DNA of 64,000 nucleotides from Novisyntrophococcus fermenticellae (lineage in GTDB: Bacteria > Bacillota > Clostridia > Lachnospirales > Lachnospiraceae), in NCBI RefSeq assembly GCF_018866245.1, contig NZ_CP076458.1, positions 496,001 to 560,000 of the forward strand. The letters are read 5' to 3'. The notes beneath the pieces are model-generated. The model saw only the letters and a list, made by a program, of their open reading frames with translations, was not told where the DNA came from and made no database searches. The translations under genes were made by a program, and so were the position numbers. Positions 55,207 to 64,000 of the stretch are shown here, piece after piece. How positions within the stretch are numbered: the first letter of the stretch is position 1; the number at the start of each line of letters is the position of its first letter.

Positions 55207-57149
55207 ATGATGATAGAAAAATCAGTAAGTTCCATTGAATTATCGAGTATTGTTATAGATGACAAGTTTTGGGGTAACTACATGGAACTGATACGGAATC
55301 ACGTAATTCCGTATCAGTGGGAAGCACTGAATGACCGGATTGACGGAGCGGAAAAAAGCTATTGCATGCAAAACTTCAGACGTGCTGCCGGGCTGGAAGA
55401 AGGTAAATTCAATGGTTGTGTATTTCAGGATAGTGATTTATATAAATGGCTTGAGGCAGTAGCATATTCTTTAGAAATGCATCCGGACGGAAAGTTGGAA
55501 GAACTGGCGGACGGTGCAATCGACCTGATGGAGAAGGCACAGCAGCCGGATGGTTATCTGGACACGCTCTATATTATCGGTGGACTTGATAAAAAATTCA
55601 CTAATTTGATGGATAACCATGAATTATATTGCATGGGACATATGATTGAAGCAGCGGTAGCATACTATAATGCTACGGAGAAGGATAAGCTTTTAAACAT
55701 TGCAAAGCGGTTTGTCCAGTGTGGGATGGATAACATTGGTCGTGAAGAAGGGAAAATCAAAGGTTATCCGGGACATGAAGTTCTTGAGCTGGCATTAGTT
55801 AAACTATATGACGTAACAAAGGATGGCAGATATATAGACTTTGCTGAATATCTTATTGATCAACGTGGAAAAACCCCTTTGTATTTTAAAGAAGAAATAA
55901 AGAAAAATGGAAATAACTTTGTCTGGAAGGACAGCTATACACAGTTTCAGTATTATCAGGCCGGAATTCCTGTTCGGGAGCAAAAGGCGGCAGAAGGGCA
56001 TGCGGTCAGAGCTGTTTATCTTTACGCAGGTATGGCAGATGTTGCCGCAAAAACCAATGATGAAACATTGTTAGCTGCTTGTGAAGAGTTGTGGGAAAAT
56101 ATAGTCAAAAAACAGATGTATGTGACGGGTGGTATTGGGTCTACCGAATATGGAGAGGCTTTTACCTTTGATTATGATTTACCAAATGACACGATTTATG
56201 CAGAGACATGTGCTTCAATCGGACTGATTTTCTTTGCAAAAAGAATGTTTGAAATAACGAAAGACGCCAGGTACGTTCATGTAATGGAAAGAGCACTTTA
56301 CAATGGAGTAATCAGCGGAATGTCTCTTGATGGAAAGCGCTTCTTTTATGTGAATCCTCTCGAGGTTGATCCTGAGGCATGCGAAAAGGATCATAACAAG
56401 AAACATGTTAAGCCTGAACGTCAAAAATGGTTTGGCTGTGCCTGCTGCCCCCCAAATGTGGCCAGGCTGTTATCATCTATTGGTAATTATGCCTATGAGC
56501 AAGACTGTAACAGACTGTATATAAACCTGTTTATAGGTGGTCATATTAAGACAGAATTGGAAGGTAGTCCTGTCGATTTAAAGGTGAAGACAGAATATCC
56601 ATGGAATGGACAAGTAAGAATCACGCATAATCTGTCATCCAGCTATGAACTGGCAATCAGAATTCCAGACTGGTGTGACGATTACAGCTTAACAATCGGG
56701 GGGAAAGATGTAAAATATGAACTAGAGAAGGGCTATGCAGTAATCAGGAAGGATTTTTCTGCGGGTGAATGCATTGTTCTTGACATGTCATTACCAACAA
56801 AGTTAATTGCTGCAAATCCACGTGTACGCGAGGATATTGGCAAGATAGCTGTACAACGGGGACCTGTTGTGTATTGCCTTGAGCAGGTCGATAATGGTCC
56901 CTTACTTCAAAGTCTTTATCTTGATTCTAAGGCAGAATTTGAGGTTAAATTTGAAAAGGATTTACTGGGGGGGTTAATGTTCTGAAAACTACGGGTAAGC
57001 GTATAGCGCTTGAGTCCTGGGAGGATATTCTTTACAAACCTTATTCCGGCTATGATTACAGGAATCAGGAGCTGAAGTTTGTACCATACTATGCATGGAC
57101 AAACCGCAGCGTAGGTGAGATGATAGTTTGGGTTAAAGTTTACAATTAA
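55207..57149 (+). pseudogene. GH127 beta-L-arabinofuranosidase-like enzyme, frameshifted near the C-terminus
   Basis: Read with one added base it is a 647-residue GH127 (DUF1680) protein, the normal length. It has an alpha/alpha barrel with AQQPDGYLDTLY near residue 112, the Glu of NDTIYAETCAS near residue 330 and the Cys-Cys zinc site GCACCPPNVAR near residue 413, then a beta-sandwich. The frame breaks in a run of seven G (56967-56973); eight would give LGGVNVLKTTGKR and continue to KFVPYYAWTNRSVGEM and the stop at 57147-57149. As read, it ends at 56985 and loses 55 residues, with all catalytic residues kept, so it could still work. It removes beta-L-arabinofuranose from plant glycans. Confidence 0.87.
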
Positions 57150-57159
57150 TGGAGCTGAA

Positions 57160-58014
57160 ATGATTACTATAAAACACGATGCAGAAAGAGTAAAGGGCAG
57201 TACTATAGGGCTTATCCTTATCAATAGTATGTACAATTTGGAATATTATATCGAACAGGCTCTCAAACCACATGGTTATCGACTGCTTATTACTTACAGT
57301 GACGGAGAACCCAAAAGTGAACGTAATTGCATGGAAACATTAATTTCCGCAAAGGTTGATGGTATGATCTGTTTTTTCTCAAATTATGAAAACCAGGATT
57401 TAATTGACGGATGCCTGCAGAATAACATAAGAATACTGCAGTTATTTGGGCAGCAATATGATTGTCTGCCCACCGTAATTATTAATGACGAAACAATGAC
57501 CTATGAATTGACGCATTATCTGATTGAATGCGGACATCGTCATATACTTTTTCCGGAACATCGTCACACGATTTACAAACATGCCAAGCACATTAATGGA
57601 TCTTTTTTCGGATATAAAAAGGCTTTAAATGAAATTGGCAAGACGATTACACAGAAAGAATATTACTGCCTGCCTCTTAACAAAGATACTAAGCCCACGC
57701 TTCGCCGTATCATCCGGGAAAAAAATCCCACAGCTTTTGTAGCTACTAACGATGAAATAACGATAGCTACACTTGAGGTATTGAATGAATTTAATATAGA
57801 AGTAGGGAATGCTATCAGCCTTGTTGCTTATGATGATAGCGCATGGTGCGAATATCTGGGAATAACTGCTTATCAACATGATTTTAAAAGTATTGGACAG
57901 TATTGCGGCAGAAAAATTATTCAGCTAATTCAGAATCAGGGGAAAAATCAGATGTTTTTAAAAAAGTTTTCTTCACCGTTGATAAAAAGAACCTCTGTAC
58001 GCAGCATTATCTAA
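57160..58014 (+). CDS. LacI-type ligand-binding protein lacking the helix-turn-helix domain
   Basis: A 284-residue periplasmic-binding-protein-like domain of the LacI family. Typical parts are STIGLILINSMYN (first strand), ALKPHGYRLLITYSDGE, VDGMICFFSN, FVATNDEITIATLEVL and the late SLVAYDDSAWCEYLG. A full LacI repressor has about 55 further N-terminal residues. Here the first residues MITIKHDAERVKG read like the very start and the hinge of a LacI protein joined together, without the helix-turn-helix between them. GGAG precedes the ATG, 11 bases after the GH127 stop. It is either a decayed repressor or a sugar sensor that does not bind DNA. Confidence 0.75.
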   Translation: MITIKHDAERVKGSTIGLILINSMYNLEYYIEQALKPHGYRLLITYSDGEPKSERNCMETLISAKVDGMICFFSNYENQDLIDGCLQNNIRILQLFGQQYDCLPTVIINDETMTYELTHYLIECGHRHILFPEHRHTIYKHAKHINGSFFGYKKALNEIGKTITQKEYYCLPLNKDTKPTLRRIIREKNPTAFVATNDEITIATLEVLNEFNIEVGNAISLVAYDDSAWCEYLGITAYQHDFKSIGQYCGRKIIQLIQNQGKNQMFLKKFSSPLIKRTSVRSII

Positions 58015-58033
58015 GAACAGAAAGGGATATTTT

Positions 58034-61000
58034 ATGGAATTTTGTAATCAATTTCTCCAGATTTCGCTGGATAAATCTGGTCAAATAGAAATAATAAATG
58101 ACCTTATCAGCAACAAGCTCTTATTGTTTAAAGAAAATAGCATAACAGTAGAAACAGATCTTATAACATTTTGCAGTTGTGGAAAGGAGGCAGATAAAAT
58201 TGTAGAACCGGATAAAAATACTTTAGAATTTCATTTTGCTTTGCAGCTGGCTGAAATTCAAGTGAGATATGTTTTGGAGCCCCAGGCAAAATTCATAGAG
58301 CGTTACATTAGCATCATCCCTAAATGTCCGCTTGTATTATTTCATATTACCTGTAATATGGAATTTGAAAAAGAGCCGTTGACCATAATCGACTATCATA
58401 CATTCTGGAATTGCCCTACTGCTGTATTTGTCCGCGAAAATGACTATGGTATGTATACAGGTTTTGCCAATCCGTTTTTTCAGGCTACAAACAGGCGTGA
58501 CAATCTAAGAATAGGATTTGCGGCCAATATAAAGTTATGTCCCGGTGAAATATATGATAGTGAAAGTAATTTTTTTGGCATGCATGACCTGTATGGGGGG
58601 ATGATTGAACAGGAAATTCCACAGACTGCTATAAAATATAATAGTCGAAATCACCCCCGGTATCGCAATCCAAGTGGGGACGTTCCCCTCCACCGTTCGG
58701 AAATATGCTCCTTTAAACAATTTGCTGATGCTTATCTGAACCTTCGCGTCAAAGATTTTAAGTTTATTTTCTACAATTTTTTTTCTCCGCTTCCCCAACA
58801 GCCCAATACACAGAGAGAAGAAGAATTATACTATCATTATATTGATAACTTTGTGAAAATGGGTGGGGACATAATTACATTTAATCCCCTGACACGGAAC
58901 CGTATTCCGATTCCGACGAATGATAGTTACTGGGAGCTTGCTCCTCATGGAAGCAGGGCGGAACGCATCTTGAATTATGCAAAAGATAAAGGATTAAAAG
59001 TTGGATTTTATATGGGTTCGGCTCAAAATAATGCGAACTATTGTAACAGTCCAATGACAGACTTCGCAGCCACAACTGAAAAACCGCAATGGAAAAAAAT
59101 AGGCTGCAATGGTGAAATCTCAAGAGAAAATTGTATAGCCGACGATGAATTCGCAGAATGGTTTTATCAAGTGCAGCGTAATACAATAGAGAAATATGGA
59201 CTCACCTTATGGGATTGGGATCCGGGTCCGGGGAATGGTTTCTTTTGCTACAGTAATAAACATGGGCATGTGCCTGGTTTGGGTAACTATAAGGGCTTTA
59301 GAAATGCTATGCGTATTGTTACCAGGCTAAAAGATGAGTTTCCCGAGTTATATATACAGGGTTTTCATGGAACAAAAGAATACGGGCTTTGGGGCTTCAA
59401 GGGATTTGATCAACATGAAGCTTACTGGGAGCAGTGCCCGTATGATGATGCAACTTTATATCCGGATTTGTCTGAAGACCGTCTGACGGCAAGTGGTATG
59501 CGCTTTCAAAGCTGGTGGAATCAGAATTTTCGTTTTATGCCGGCGATTACAAATCATTCCCTTATACATAGGATGACACAGGATTGCATGAAGCCACAGG
59601 AGTTACTGTACCTTTTTGATCATCTCGGCTGGAAATATGGTGTTATGTCAGGCCTTGCAGCTGGAGCCAGCATTACTGTGCCGATGATTCCATTTGAACC
59701 GGATGACATTTATGGAGGTTATATTGATTTTATAAAAAAATGGGTGGCCTGGGGCAAGGAAAACTTTGAATATAATAAAAATGCAGTGGCATTTGGCAGC
59801 CAGGTTGTGTGTGGCGGTGTTGATGGATATTCAAAAATTATCGGCAGCCATGGATTTATCTTTCTTTGCAATCCGGCCCCCGTTCACAGCAAAATCAGAT
59901 TTACGTTAGGTGATGAAATAGGTCTGTCCGCAAAAGAAAATTATGTTCTAAAAGAGTTATATCCTAATCAAAATACATTTTATTATGATGAAGCAAGTAA
60001 TAAGGGTGTTTTTGAAAAAGATGATTCCATTACAGTGGTTGTACCACCATACGAAGTGCTTTTGCTGGAATTATCAGTAAAAGAAAGTGCTGATCCGATT
60101 TTATACGGTATAAATGGGGATGTGACGATTGATGACGATAACGTTACTATTATAAAGAGTGAAGCCTTAAGCGGAGATTTTTATAAAGGATACATCTGCT
60201 TACCTGATAATAAAAGGATTCATAGACTGGTAATAAACGACATTGAAATTTTTGCGGAATATTCAAAGGGTATAAACTCCTTTATTATTAATTATGGTTA
60301 TAATACTTATGAACGCTATCTTTATAATTGGCAATTAGAAAGGGGCGAATCTTTTCCAGTGCCAAACAATGATGCCAAACAAGATGTTACAGTCCATGCC
60401 TCGTTCTATGCAAGCGGCGAGATTAAGACACTTCTTGAAGAGGCAAAGCCTCGGAATGCTGCACATGAGGCCAAGTTAATCAATAAATTGCGGACTGAAC
60501 TTGGAAGAGATAATTTTGCATGGGCAACACCACACCATCTGTTTCTGGTAATACCTTTTTCAGATGCTGCCTATGTCAGTACACCAAAGGTATTGATAAA
60601 TCAAGTCGAATGTAAAATTACCAGTGTCAAGGTCACCCACTATGAAAAAACCAGGAATTTAATTCATTATGTTGATATAACAGAACTGGTACACTGGGAA
60701 GAGCAGAATGACATTCTCCTGACAATTGATGAGCTTCCGGCCAGACAGTTTTTGGGGGCTTATTTATACTATCCGCCCGCTCCGAAAACAGGAGTTATTC
60801 GAAACGCTGCGGAAATACCGATACCTCCGATTATCCGCACCCGCCTTGATGTCATTGCATCTGACTATATAGAAAAAGAAGGCCTGATACCGATTGTTAA
60901 TAATGCCTGGCTCGACCGACCATTCATTGAGGAATACAACCCATTTACTGTTTGTGCAGACATTAACCTGGAACCTGACAATCTGGAAGGTGTTTATCTG

Positions 61001-61216
61001 GAAGCGCAAGTTGGCATTGATGATACAAGACAAACATTGGGGTCTGATGAAATGATGGAATATGATTGTAAACAGAAAATCTGGAAAAAGACTCTGTACA
61101 TGGGAAGCCGCCAGTACTTAATAATCGATTGCAAACAAATTCATATTTGGGCTGTCGCAAAAGACGGAACTGTCAGTAGGGATTTTCCATTAAATATAGA
61201 GTGGAAGTTATATTGA
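58034..61216 (+). CDS. Unclassified large glycosidase-like protein (1060 residues)
   Basis: I do not recognise the family. There is no signal peptide. Residues 1-240 look like a beta-sandwich; 240-580 look like a TIM barrel with strands FKFIFYNFF, GLKVGFYMG near 320, LTLWDWDPGPGNG near 391, LYIQGFHGT near 439 and PAITNH near 503. The barrel is reminiscent of clan GH-D (GH27/31/36), where the nucleophile Asp ends strand 4: Asp394 or Asp396 in WDWD is the candidate. Two or three beta-rich domains follow (580-1060). The ATG at 58034 follows AAAGGG and the HTH-less LacI gene by 19 bases. With GH127 and the importer it probably acts on a plant-type oligosaccharide. Its AT content is higher than that of the eut region. 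Confidence 0.6.
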   Translation: MEFCNQFLQISLDKSGQIEIINDLISNKLLLFKENSITVETDLITFCSCGKEADKIVEPDKNTLEFHFALQLAEIQVRYVLEPQAKFIERYISIIPKCPLVLFHITCNMEFEKEPLTIIDYHTFWNCPTAVFVRENDYGMYTGFANPFFQATNRRDNLRIGFAANIKLCPGEIYDSESNFFGMHDLYGGMIEQEIPQTAIKYNSRNHPRYRNPSGDVPLHRSEICSFKQFADAYLNLRVKDFKFIFYNFFSPLPQQPNTQREEELYYHYIDNFVKMGGDIITFNPLTRNRIPIPTNDSYWELAPHGSRAERILNYAKDKGLKVGFYMGSAQNNANYCNSPMTDFAATTEKPQWKKIGCNGEISRENCIADDEFAEWFYQVQRNTIEKYGLTLWDWDPGPGNGFFCYSNKHGHVPGLGNYKGFRNAMRIVTRLKDEFPELYIQGFHGTKEYGLWGFKGFDQHEAYWEQCPYDDATLYPDLSEDRLTASGMRFQSWWNQNFRFMPAITNHSLIHRMTQDCMKPQELLYLFDHLGWKYGVMSGLAAGASITVPMIPFEPDDIYGGYIDFIKKWVAWGKENFEYNKNAVAFGSQVVCGGVDGYSKIIGSHGFIFLCNPAPVHSKIRFTLGDEIGLSAKENYVLKELYPNQNTFYYDEASNKGVFEKDDSITVVVPPYEVLLLELSVKESADPILYGINGDVTIDDDNVTIIKSEALSGDFYKGYICLPDNKRIHRLVINDIEIFAEYSKGINSFIINYGYNTYERYLYNWQLERGESFPVPNNDAKQDVTVHASFYASGEIKTLLEEAKPRNAAHEAKLINKLRTELGRDNFAWATPHHLFLVIPFSDAAYVSTPKVLINQVECKITSVKVTHYEKTRNLIHYVDITELVHWEEQNDILLTIDELPARQFLGAYLYYPPAPKTGVIRNAAEIPIPPIIRTRLDVIASDYIEKEGLIPIVNNAWLDRPFIEEYNPFTVCADINLEPDNLEGVYLEAQVGIDDTRQTLGSDEMMEYDCKQKIWKKTLYMGSRQYLIIDCKQIHIWAVAKDGTVSRDFPLNIEWKLY

Positions 61217-61267
61217 AAAATTTTAATAAACAGTTACGAACGCTGTCTCCTGTAAGATAAAAAACGC

Positions 61268-61296
61268 TTGACAAATCCTTATCCAGGTATTATAAA
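61268..61296 (+). promoter_or_regulatory. Strong promoter in the amtB leader
   Basis: TTGACA (61268-61273), 17-base spacer, TATAAA (61291-61296). The expected start near 61303 is only a few bases before the terminator at 61309. Confidence 0.65.
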
Positions 61297-61308
61297 TATT
61301 GTTAGCGG

Positions 61309-61351
61309 CAAGGATGCCTGAGGCTTATAGCTCAGAGCATCCTTGTTTTTT
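61309..61351 (+). terminator. Terminator or attenuator in the amtB leader
   Basis: CAAGGATGC plus CTGAG pair with CTCAG and GCATCCTTG (one bulged A), loop of 8, then six T. Because it follows the promoter at once, it would end most transcripts after about 50 bases unless an antiterminator acts. It could also simply end the upstream gene. Confidence 0.75.
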
Positions 61352-61392
61352 GTGTTTTACATAAAAATAATAGCAATGGAGGATTATGTAGT

Positions 61393-62637
61393 ATGGATAC
61401 AGGGGACACAACCTTTATTCTCATTTCATCAGCACTGGTATTGTTTATGACTCCGGGTCTTGCTCTGTTTTATGGAGGCCTTGAAAGAAGAAAAAATGTA
61501 TTAAACACGATGATGTCTTCTTTCTTTATCATGGGAGTGGCATCTGTTTTATGGGTGCTGGTAGGATATTCATTGAGTTTTTCAGGAAATACGCTGGGAA
61601 TCATCGGGGATTTAAAATTGTTTTGTTTAAACGGAATATCAGAGGATGCAGCGAGTGCCTATGCTCCGACAATTCCTCAATTTGCTTTCGTTGCTTTTCA
61701 GATGATGTTTGCAATTATAACTCCTGCACTGATTACCGGAGCCGTAGCAGGCCGGATGAATTTTAAGGCACTGTTTGCTTTTATCATTCTTTGGTCTCTG
61801 ATTGTTTATTACCCGTTGGCTCATATGGTCTGGGGCGCCGGTGGCCTTATGGGTTCCGTACTCGGTGCAGTTGATTTTGCCGGTGGAAATGTTGTACACA
61901 TCAGTTCGGGTGTCAGCGGTCTTGTACTCTGTGTGATGCTAGGAAAACGGCAGGGATATGACAGACTTTCCTATCGGATACATAACATACCATTTGTTCT
62001 TCTGGGAGCCTCCATCCTCTGGTTTGGCTGGTTTGGATTTAACGCGGGAAGTGCCTTATCTGCAGGTAGCCTTGCTGCTCATGCCTTTATGACAACCAAT
62101 ACATCGGCAGCCGCCGGAATGCTTTCCTGGATGGTGATGGATATGATGAAACAGGGAAAGCCCACGGTAGTAGGTGCCTGTACAGGTGCCGTATTAGGTT
62201 TAGTAGCAATTACACCGGGAGCTGGTTTCGTCCCGGTATGGTCGGCCTTTATTATCGGTGGGGTTGTCAGCCCGTTATCCTATTTTACTGTATCTGTAAT
62301 TAAAAAACGCATTGGTTTTGATGATGCACTGGATGCTTTTGGATGTCATGGCATTGGTGGAATCTGGGGCGGAATTGCAACCGGTTTGTTTGCAAAATCT
62401 TCCATTAATCCAGCGGCAAAATGGGATGGTCTTGTATTTGGTGATTATCATTTATTTGTTGTACAGTTGATTAGCATTGTAATTACAATTGCAGTAGCCA
62501 TCGCCGGGACATGGATCTGCTCGGCGATTGTCAAATTGTTTATCCCCCTTCGGGTCTCAGAAAAGGAAGAAAAACGCGGTATGGACATCAGCCAGCATGG
62601 AGAGGATGCTTATCCGGCATTTACCGGACTTGACTGA
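61393..62637 (+). CDS. amtB: Ammonium transporter
   Basis: A 414-residue AmtB/Amt protein with 11 predicted membrane segments. The start MTPGLALFYGGLERRKN (PGLALFYGGLERR near residue 18), the twin His residues in VVHISSGVSGLV and GCHGIGGIWGG, and YPLAHMVWGAGGLMG (HMVWGAGGLM) are all present. It conducts ammonium into the cell. glnK follows after 49 bases and should block the pore when nitrogen is plentiful. GGAGG lies ten bases before the ATG. Expression is probably set by the leader at 61268-61351. Confidence 0.96.
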   Translation: MDTGDTTFILISSALVLFMTPGLALFYGGLERRKNVLNTMMSSFFIMGVASVLWVLVGYSLSFSGNTLGIIGDLKLFCLNGISEDAASAYAPTIPQFAFVAFQMMFAIITPALITGAVAGRMNFKALFAFIILWSLIVYYPLAHMVWGAGGLMGSVLGAVDFAGGNVVHISSGVSGLVLCVMLGKRQGYDRLSYRIHNIPFVLLGASILWFGWFGFNAGSALSAGSLAAHAFMTTNTSAAAGMLSWMVMDMMKQGKPTVVGACTGAVLGLVAITPGAGFVPVWSAFIIGGVVSPLSYFTVSVIKKRIGFDDALDAFGCHGIGGIWGGIATGLFAKSSINPAAKWDGLVFGDYHLFVVQLISIVITIAVAIAGTWICSAIVKLFIPLRVSEKEEKRGMDISQHGEDAYPAFTGLD

Positions 62638-62686
62638 GCACTGAGATACAGTGCGGGAACACGTAAAATGAAAGGAACTCCGGACG

Positions 62687-63031
62687 ATGATTAAGATTGA
62701 TGCAATTGTAAATGAAGAAATATACGAGGATTTGAAAGAGGCGCTAAATGATATAAACGTGCATGGAATTACCGTATCGCAAGTAATGGGGTGCGGTATG
62801 CAAAAAGGTTACTCCAGTGTTGTCAGAGGTACAAAAGTGGATATTAATATGCTGCCGAAAATTAAGTTTGAGATTGTCGTATCCACAGAGGAATGGATGG
62901 AAAAAGTTGTGAATATTATCTGCGAAATTGCCCATACAGGGAATCCGGGAGACGGAAAAATATTCATCCATGAGCTGAAAGACGCCATTCGTATAAGGAC
63001 GGGGCAGAGGGGAAATGAAGCCATTTATTAG
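62687..63031 (+). CDS. glnK: P-II nitrogen regulatory protein (GlnK type)
   Basis: A 114-residue P-II trimer protein. KIDAIVNEEIYEDLKEAL at the start, GCGMQKGYSS before the T-loop, LPKIKFEIVV after it, and the late GNPGDGKIFIHELKDAIRIRTGQRG (GDGKIFIHEL, RIRTGQRG) are clear. The T-loop tip reads RGTKVDINM and has no Tyr at the position uridylylated in enterobacteria, so control is probably by ADP/ATP and 2-oxoglutarate alone. It pairs with AmtB. Confidence 0.95.
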   Translation: MIKIDAIVNEEIYEDLKEALNDINVHGITVSQVMGCGMQKGYSSVVRGTKVDINMLPKIKFEIVVSTEEWMEKVVNIICEIAHTGNPGDGKIFIHELKDAIRIRTGQRGNEAIY

Positions 63032-63044
63032 AGTTTGCACCTAT

Positions 63045-63091
63045 GGAAAAAGCCGTAGAAAATGCGTGGGTTTTTACGGCTTTTCCCACAG
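63045..63091. terminator. Terminator after glnK, usable in both directions
   Basis: GGAAAAAGCCGTAGAAA pairs with the TTTTTACGGCTTTTCC at 63071-63086. It separates glnK from the convergent minus-strand gene ending at 63145. Confidence 0.75.
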
Positions 63092-63144
63092 TCAATCATG
63101 GAACAAAAGACAGTATTGTATCTTCAAGTGAAATTGATGCAGCT

Positions 63145-64000
63145 TTATATAGTTTTATTTATTTGACTATTATTAATTGTAAGTTTGAAATCTTTCCAGT
63201 CATCCGTTAATAATTGTATTTCTTTCCACATGCCATTTTCAAACACGTTTTCATGGAGCAAAATATCATATCCATTCGTAAGCCTGATAAAATCAAACCT
63301 ATATTGCTTACCATTCCCCGAAGCATAGATATATACCATGTCACCTTTTTGTTTTGTCCGGTCTATTTTTTCAATGATTTTCATATTATCCTCATAAACA
63401 ATTTGAACCACTGCATCAGACAAATAAAACCAACTATGTACAGGAGCGCACAAAAAATCTTCGGGTATGTAGTCAATATCTTTTATTTTCCAGCCGTCCT
63501 TTGGCGTTTTTTCTACTGTAACCAATCCATAGTAATATGCGAAATAAGAGCCTTTATTATATTCTTTGTCATTATTTGCCTTTGGCCCTGTGATTACTTC
63601 AATTTCAACTAAATAATACTTTATATTTTGGGGAGTATCCGGAGGAGCATAAGCGGGAACTATTTTTAAAAGTGTTGTATAACCAATGCCCTTAAATGAA
63701 TCGATAAACTGATTTAAAGATATTTCGTTTTGTTTTTCCTTTGTAAGAAGCTCATATGCATAAGGATATGGCAGCCCTGATTCGCCAATAGAACCACACC
63801 CGCCGGAATATCCTGACATGTTTGAGGCAGCTCTAAGTATCCCGTAATATGCAAGCAATAAATCTTCGGGGGCTTCAAATTTTTTGCTGATAAGTGGGGG
63901 TTCGTTGTTCTCTTTTTGAAAGTCATTCAATGCATATGGATTAGGTAATGGCAATTGTTTTGACGGTCTTTGAAATCGCTCGCTGACGTTTGCAGCTTGC
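63145..64000 (-). CDS. Unknown protein, N-terminus outside window
   Basis: The frame is open to the right edge, so at least 284 codons are visible and the start is missing. I do not recognise it. The visible start reads QAANVSERFQRPSKQ followed by LPLPNPYALNDFQ. The sequence is rich in Tyr, Asn and Lys with alternating hydrophobic strands (YYLVEIEVITG, FAYYYGLVTVE, MVYIYASGNGKQYRF) and no membrane segment. It looks like an extracellular or lipoprotein-type beta-rich domain, but that is a guess. It converges on glnK with a terminator between. Confidence 0.6.
   Translation of the reverse strand, partial: QAANVSERFQRPSKQLPLPNPYALNDFQKENNEPPLISKKFEAPEDLLLAYYGILRAASNMSGYSGGCGSIGESGLPYPYAYELLTKEKQNEISLNQFIDSFKGIGYTTLLKIVPAYAPPDTPQNIKYYLVEIEVITGPKANNDKEYNKGSYFAYYYGLVTVEKTPKDGWKIKDIDYIPEDFLCAPVHSWFYLSDAVVQIVYEDNMKIIEKIDRTKQKGDMVYIYASGNGKQYRFDFIRLTNGYDILLHENVFENGMWKEIQLLTDDWKDFKLTINNSQINKTI

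Noticed and set aside
1..64000. CRISPR array or phage genes
   Set aside because: No regularly spaced repeats and no phage structural or integrase genes were seen.

Overview
The window looks like a chromosomal segment of a gut-type Clostridia bacterium, most likely Lachnospiraceae (Bacillota). The support is the AprAB-CysDN sulfate assimilation set, the clostridial ethanolamine microcompartment operon, several carbohydrate ABC importers with cytosolic glycosidases and YesMN/AraC regulators, an inverted-order GH3 enzyme, strong AGGAGG ribosome sites and TTGACA/TATAAT-type promoters. The species cannot be told from the sequence alone.

Layout. 1-4076: end of a sulfate activation and reduction operon (aprA partial, aprB, cysD, cysN); CysN carries what looks like a vestigial APS kinase domain. 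4491-7187: an AT-rich pair, a short UvrA-type ABC ATPase and a MarR regulator, followed by a 32-residue stub of a sugar permease. 7416-8520: a short-chain dehydrogenase and tRNA-Cys/tRNA-Glu. 8877-13928: a sugar ABC importer with a GH2 glycosidase. 13957-17331: a MATE transporter, a tyrosine phosphatase and a bile-salt-hydrolase-like enzyme. 17321-21244: a siderophore/iron ABC importer on the minus strand behind a promoter with a DtxR-like box. 21487-22227: a secreted CAP-domain protein.

22365-30658: an ethanolamine utilisation operon (alcohol dehydrogenase, eutS, eutP, eutA, eutB, eutC, eutL, eutE, eutM). Ethanolamine is split by EutBC to acetaldehyde and ammonia, and acetaldehyde goes to acetyl-CoA (EutE) or ethanol (alcohol dehydrogenase) inside a shell of EutS/L/M. 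A 1918-bp insertion sequence sits one codon before the original eutM stop. A second copy with an identical predicted transposase lies at 53268-55185. Each has its own 8-bp target duplication, so they arrived separately, and they bracket about 22.6 kb in direct orientation.

32632-46584: an orphan CooC-type ATPase, a YesMN two-component system, and a divergent sugar ABC importer with GH31 (frameshifted) and GH3 enzymes, followed by a decayed rhamnose locus (rhaB and rhaA remnants) and an Rpn-type nuclease remnant. 47418-48869: pdxS-pdxT (vitamin B6). 49010-61216: an AraC regulator and a third sugar importer, the second IS, a GH127 enzyme (frameshifted), a LacI-type sensor without its DNA-binding domain, and a 1060-residue glycosidase-like protein I cannot place in a family. 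61393-63031: amtB and glnK behind a promoter-terminator leader. The last gene, on the minus strand, is unknown and runs off the right edge.

Themes worth following: single-base frame breaks in homopolymer runs in three carbohydrate genes, an IS whose transposase leader seems built to block translation from read-through transcripts, and the unclassified 1060-residue protein with its HTH-less LacI neighbour.
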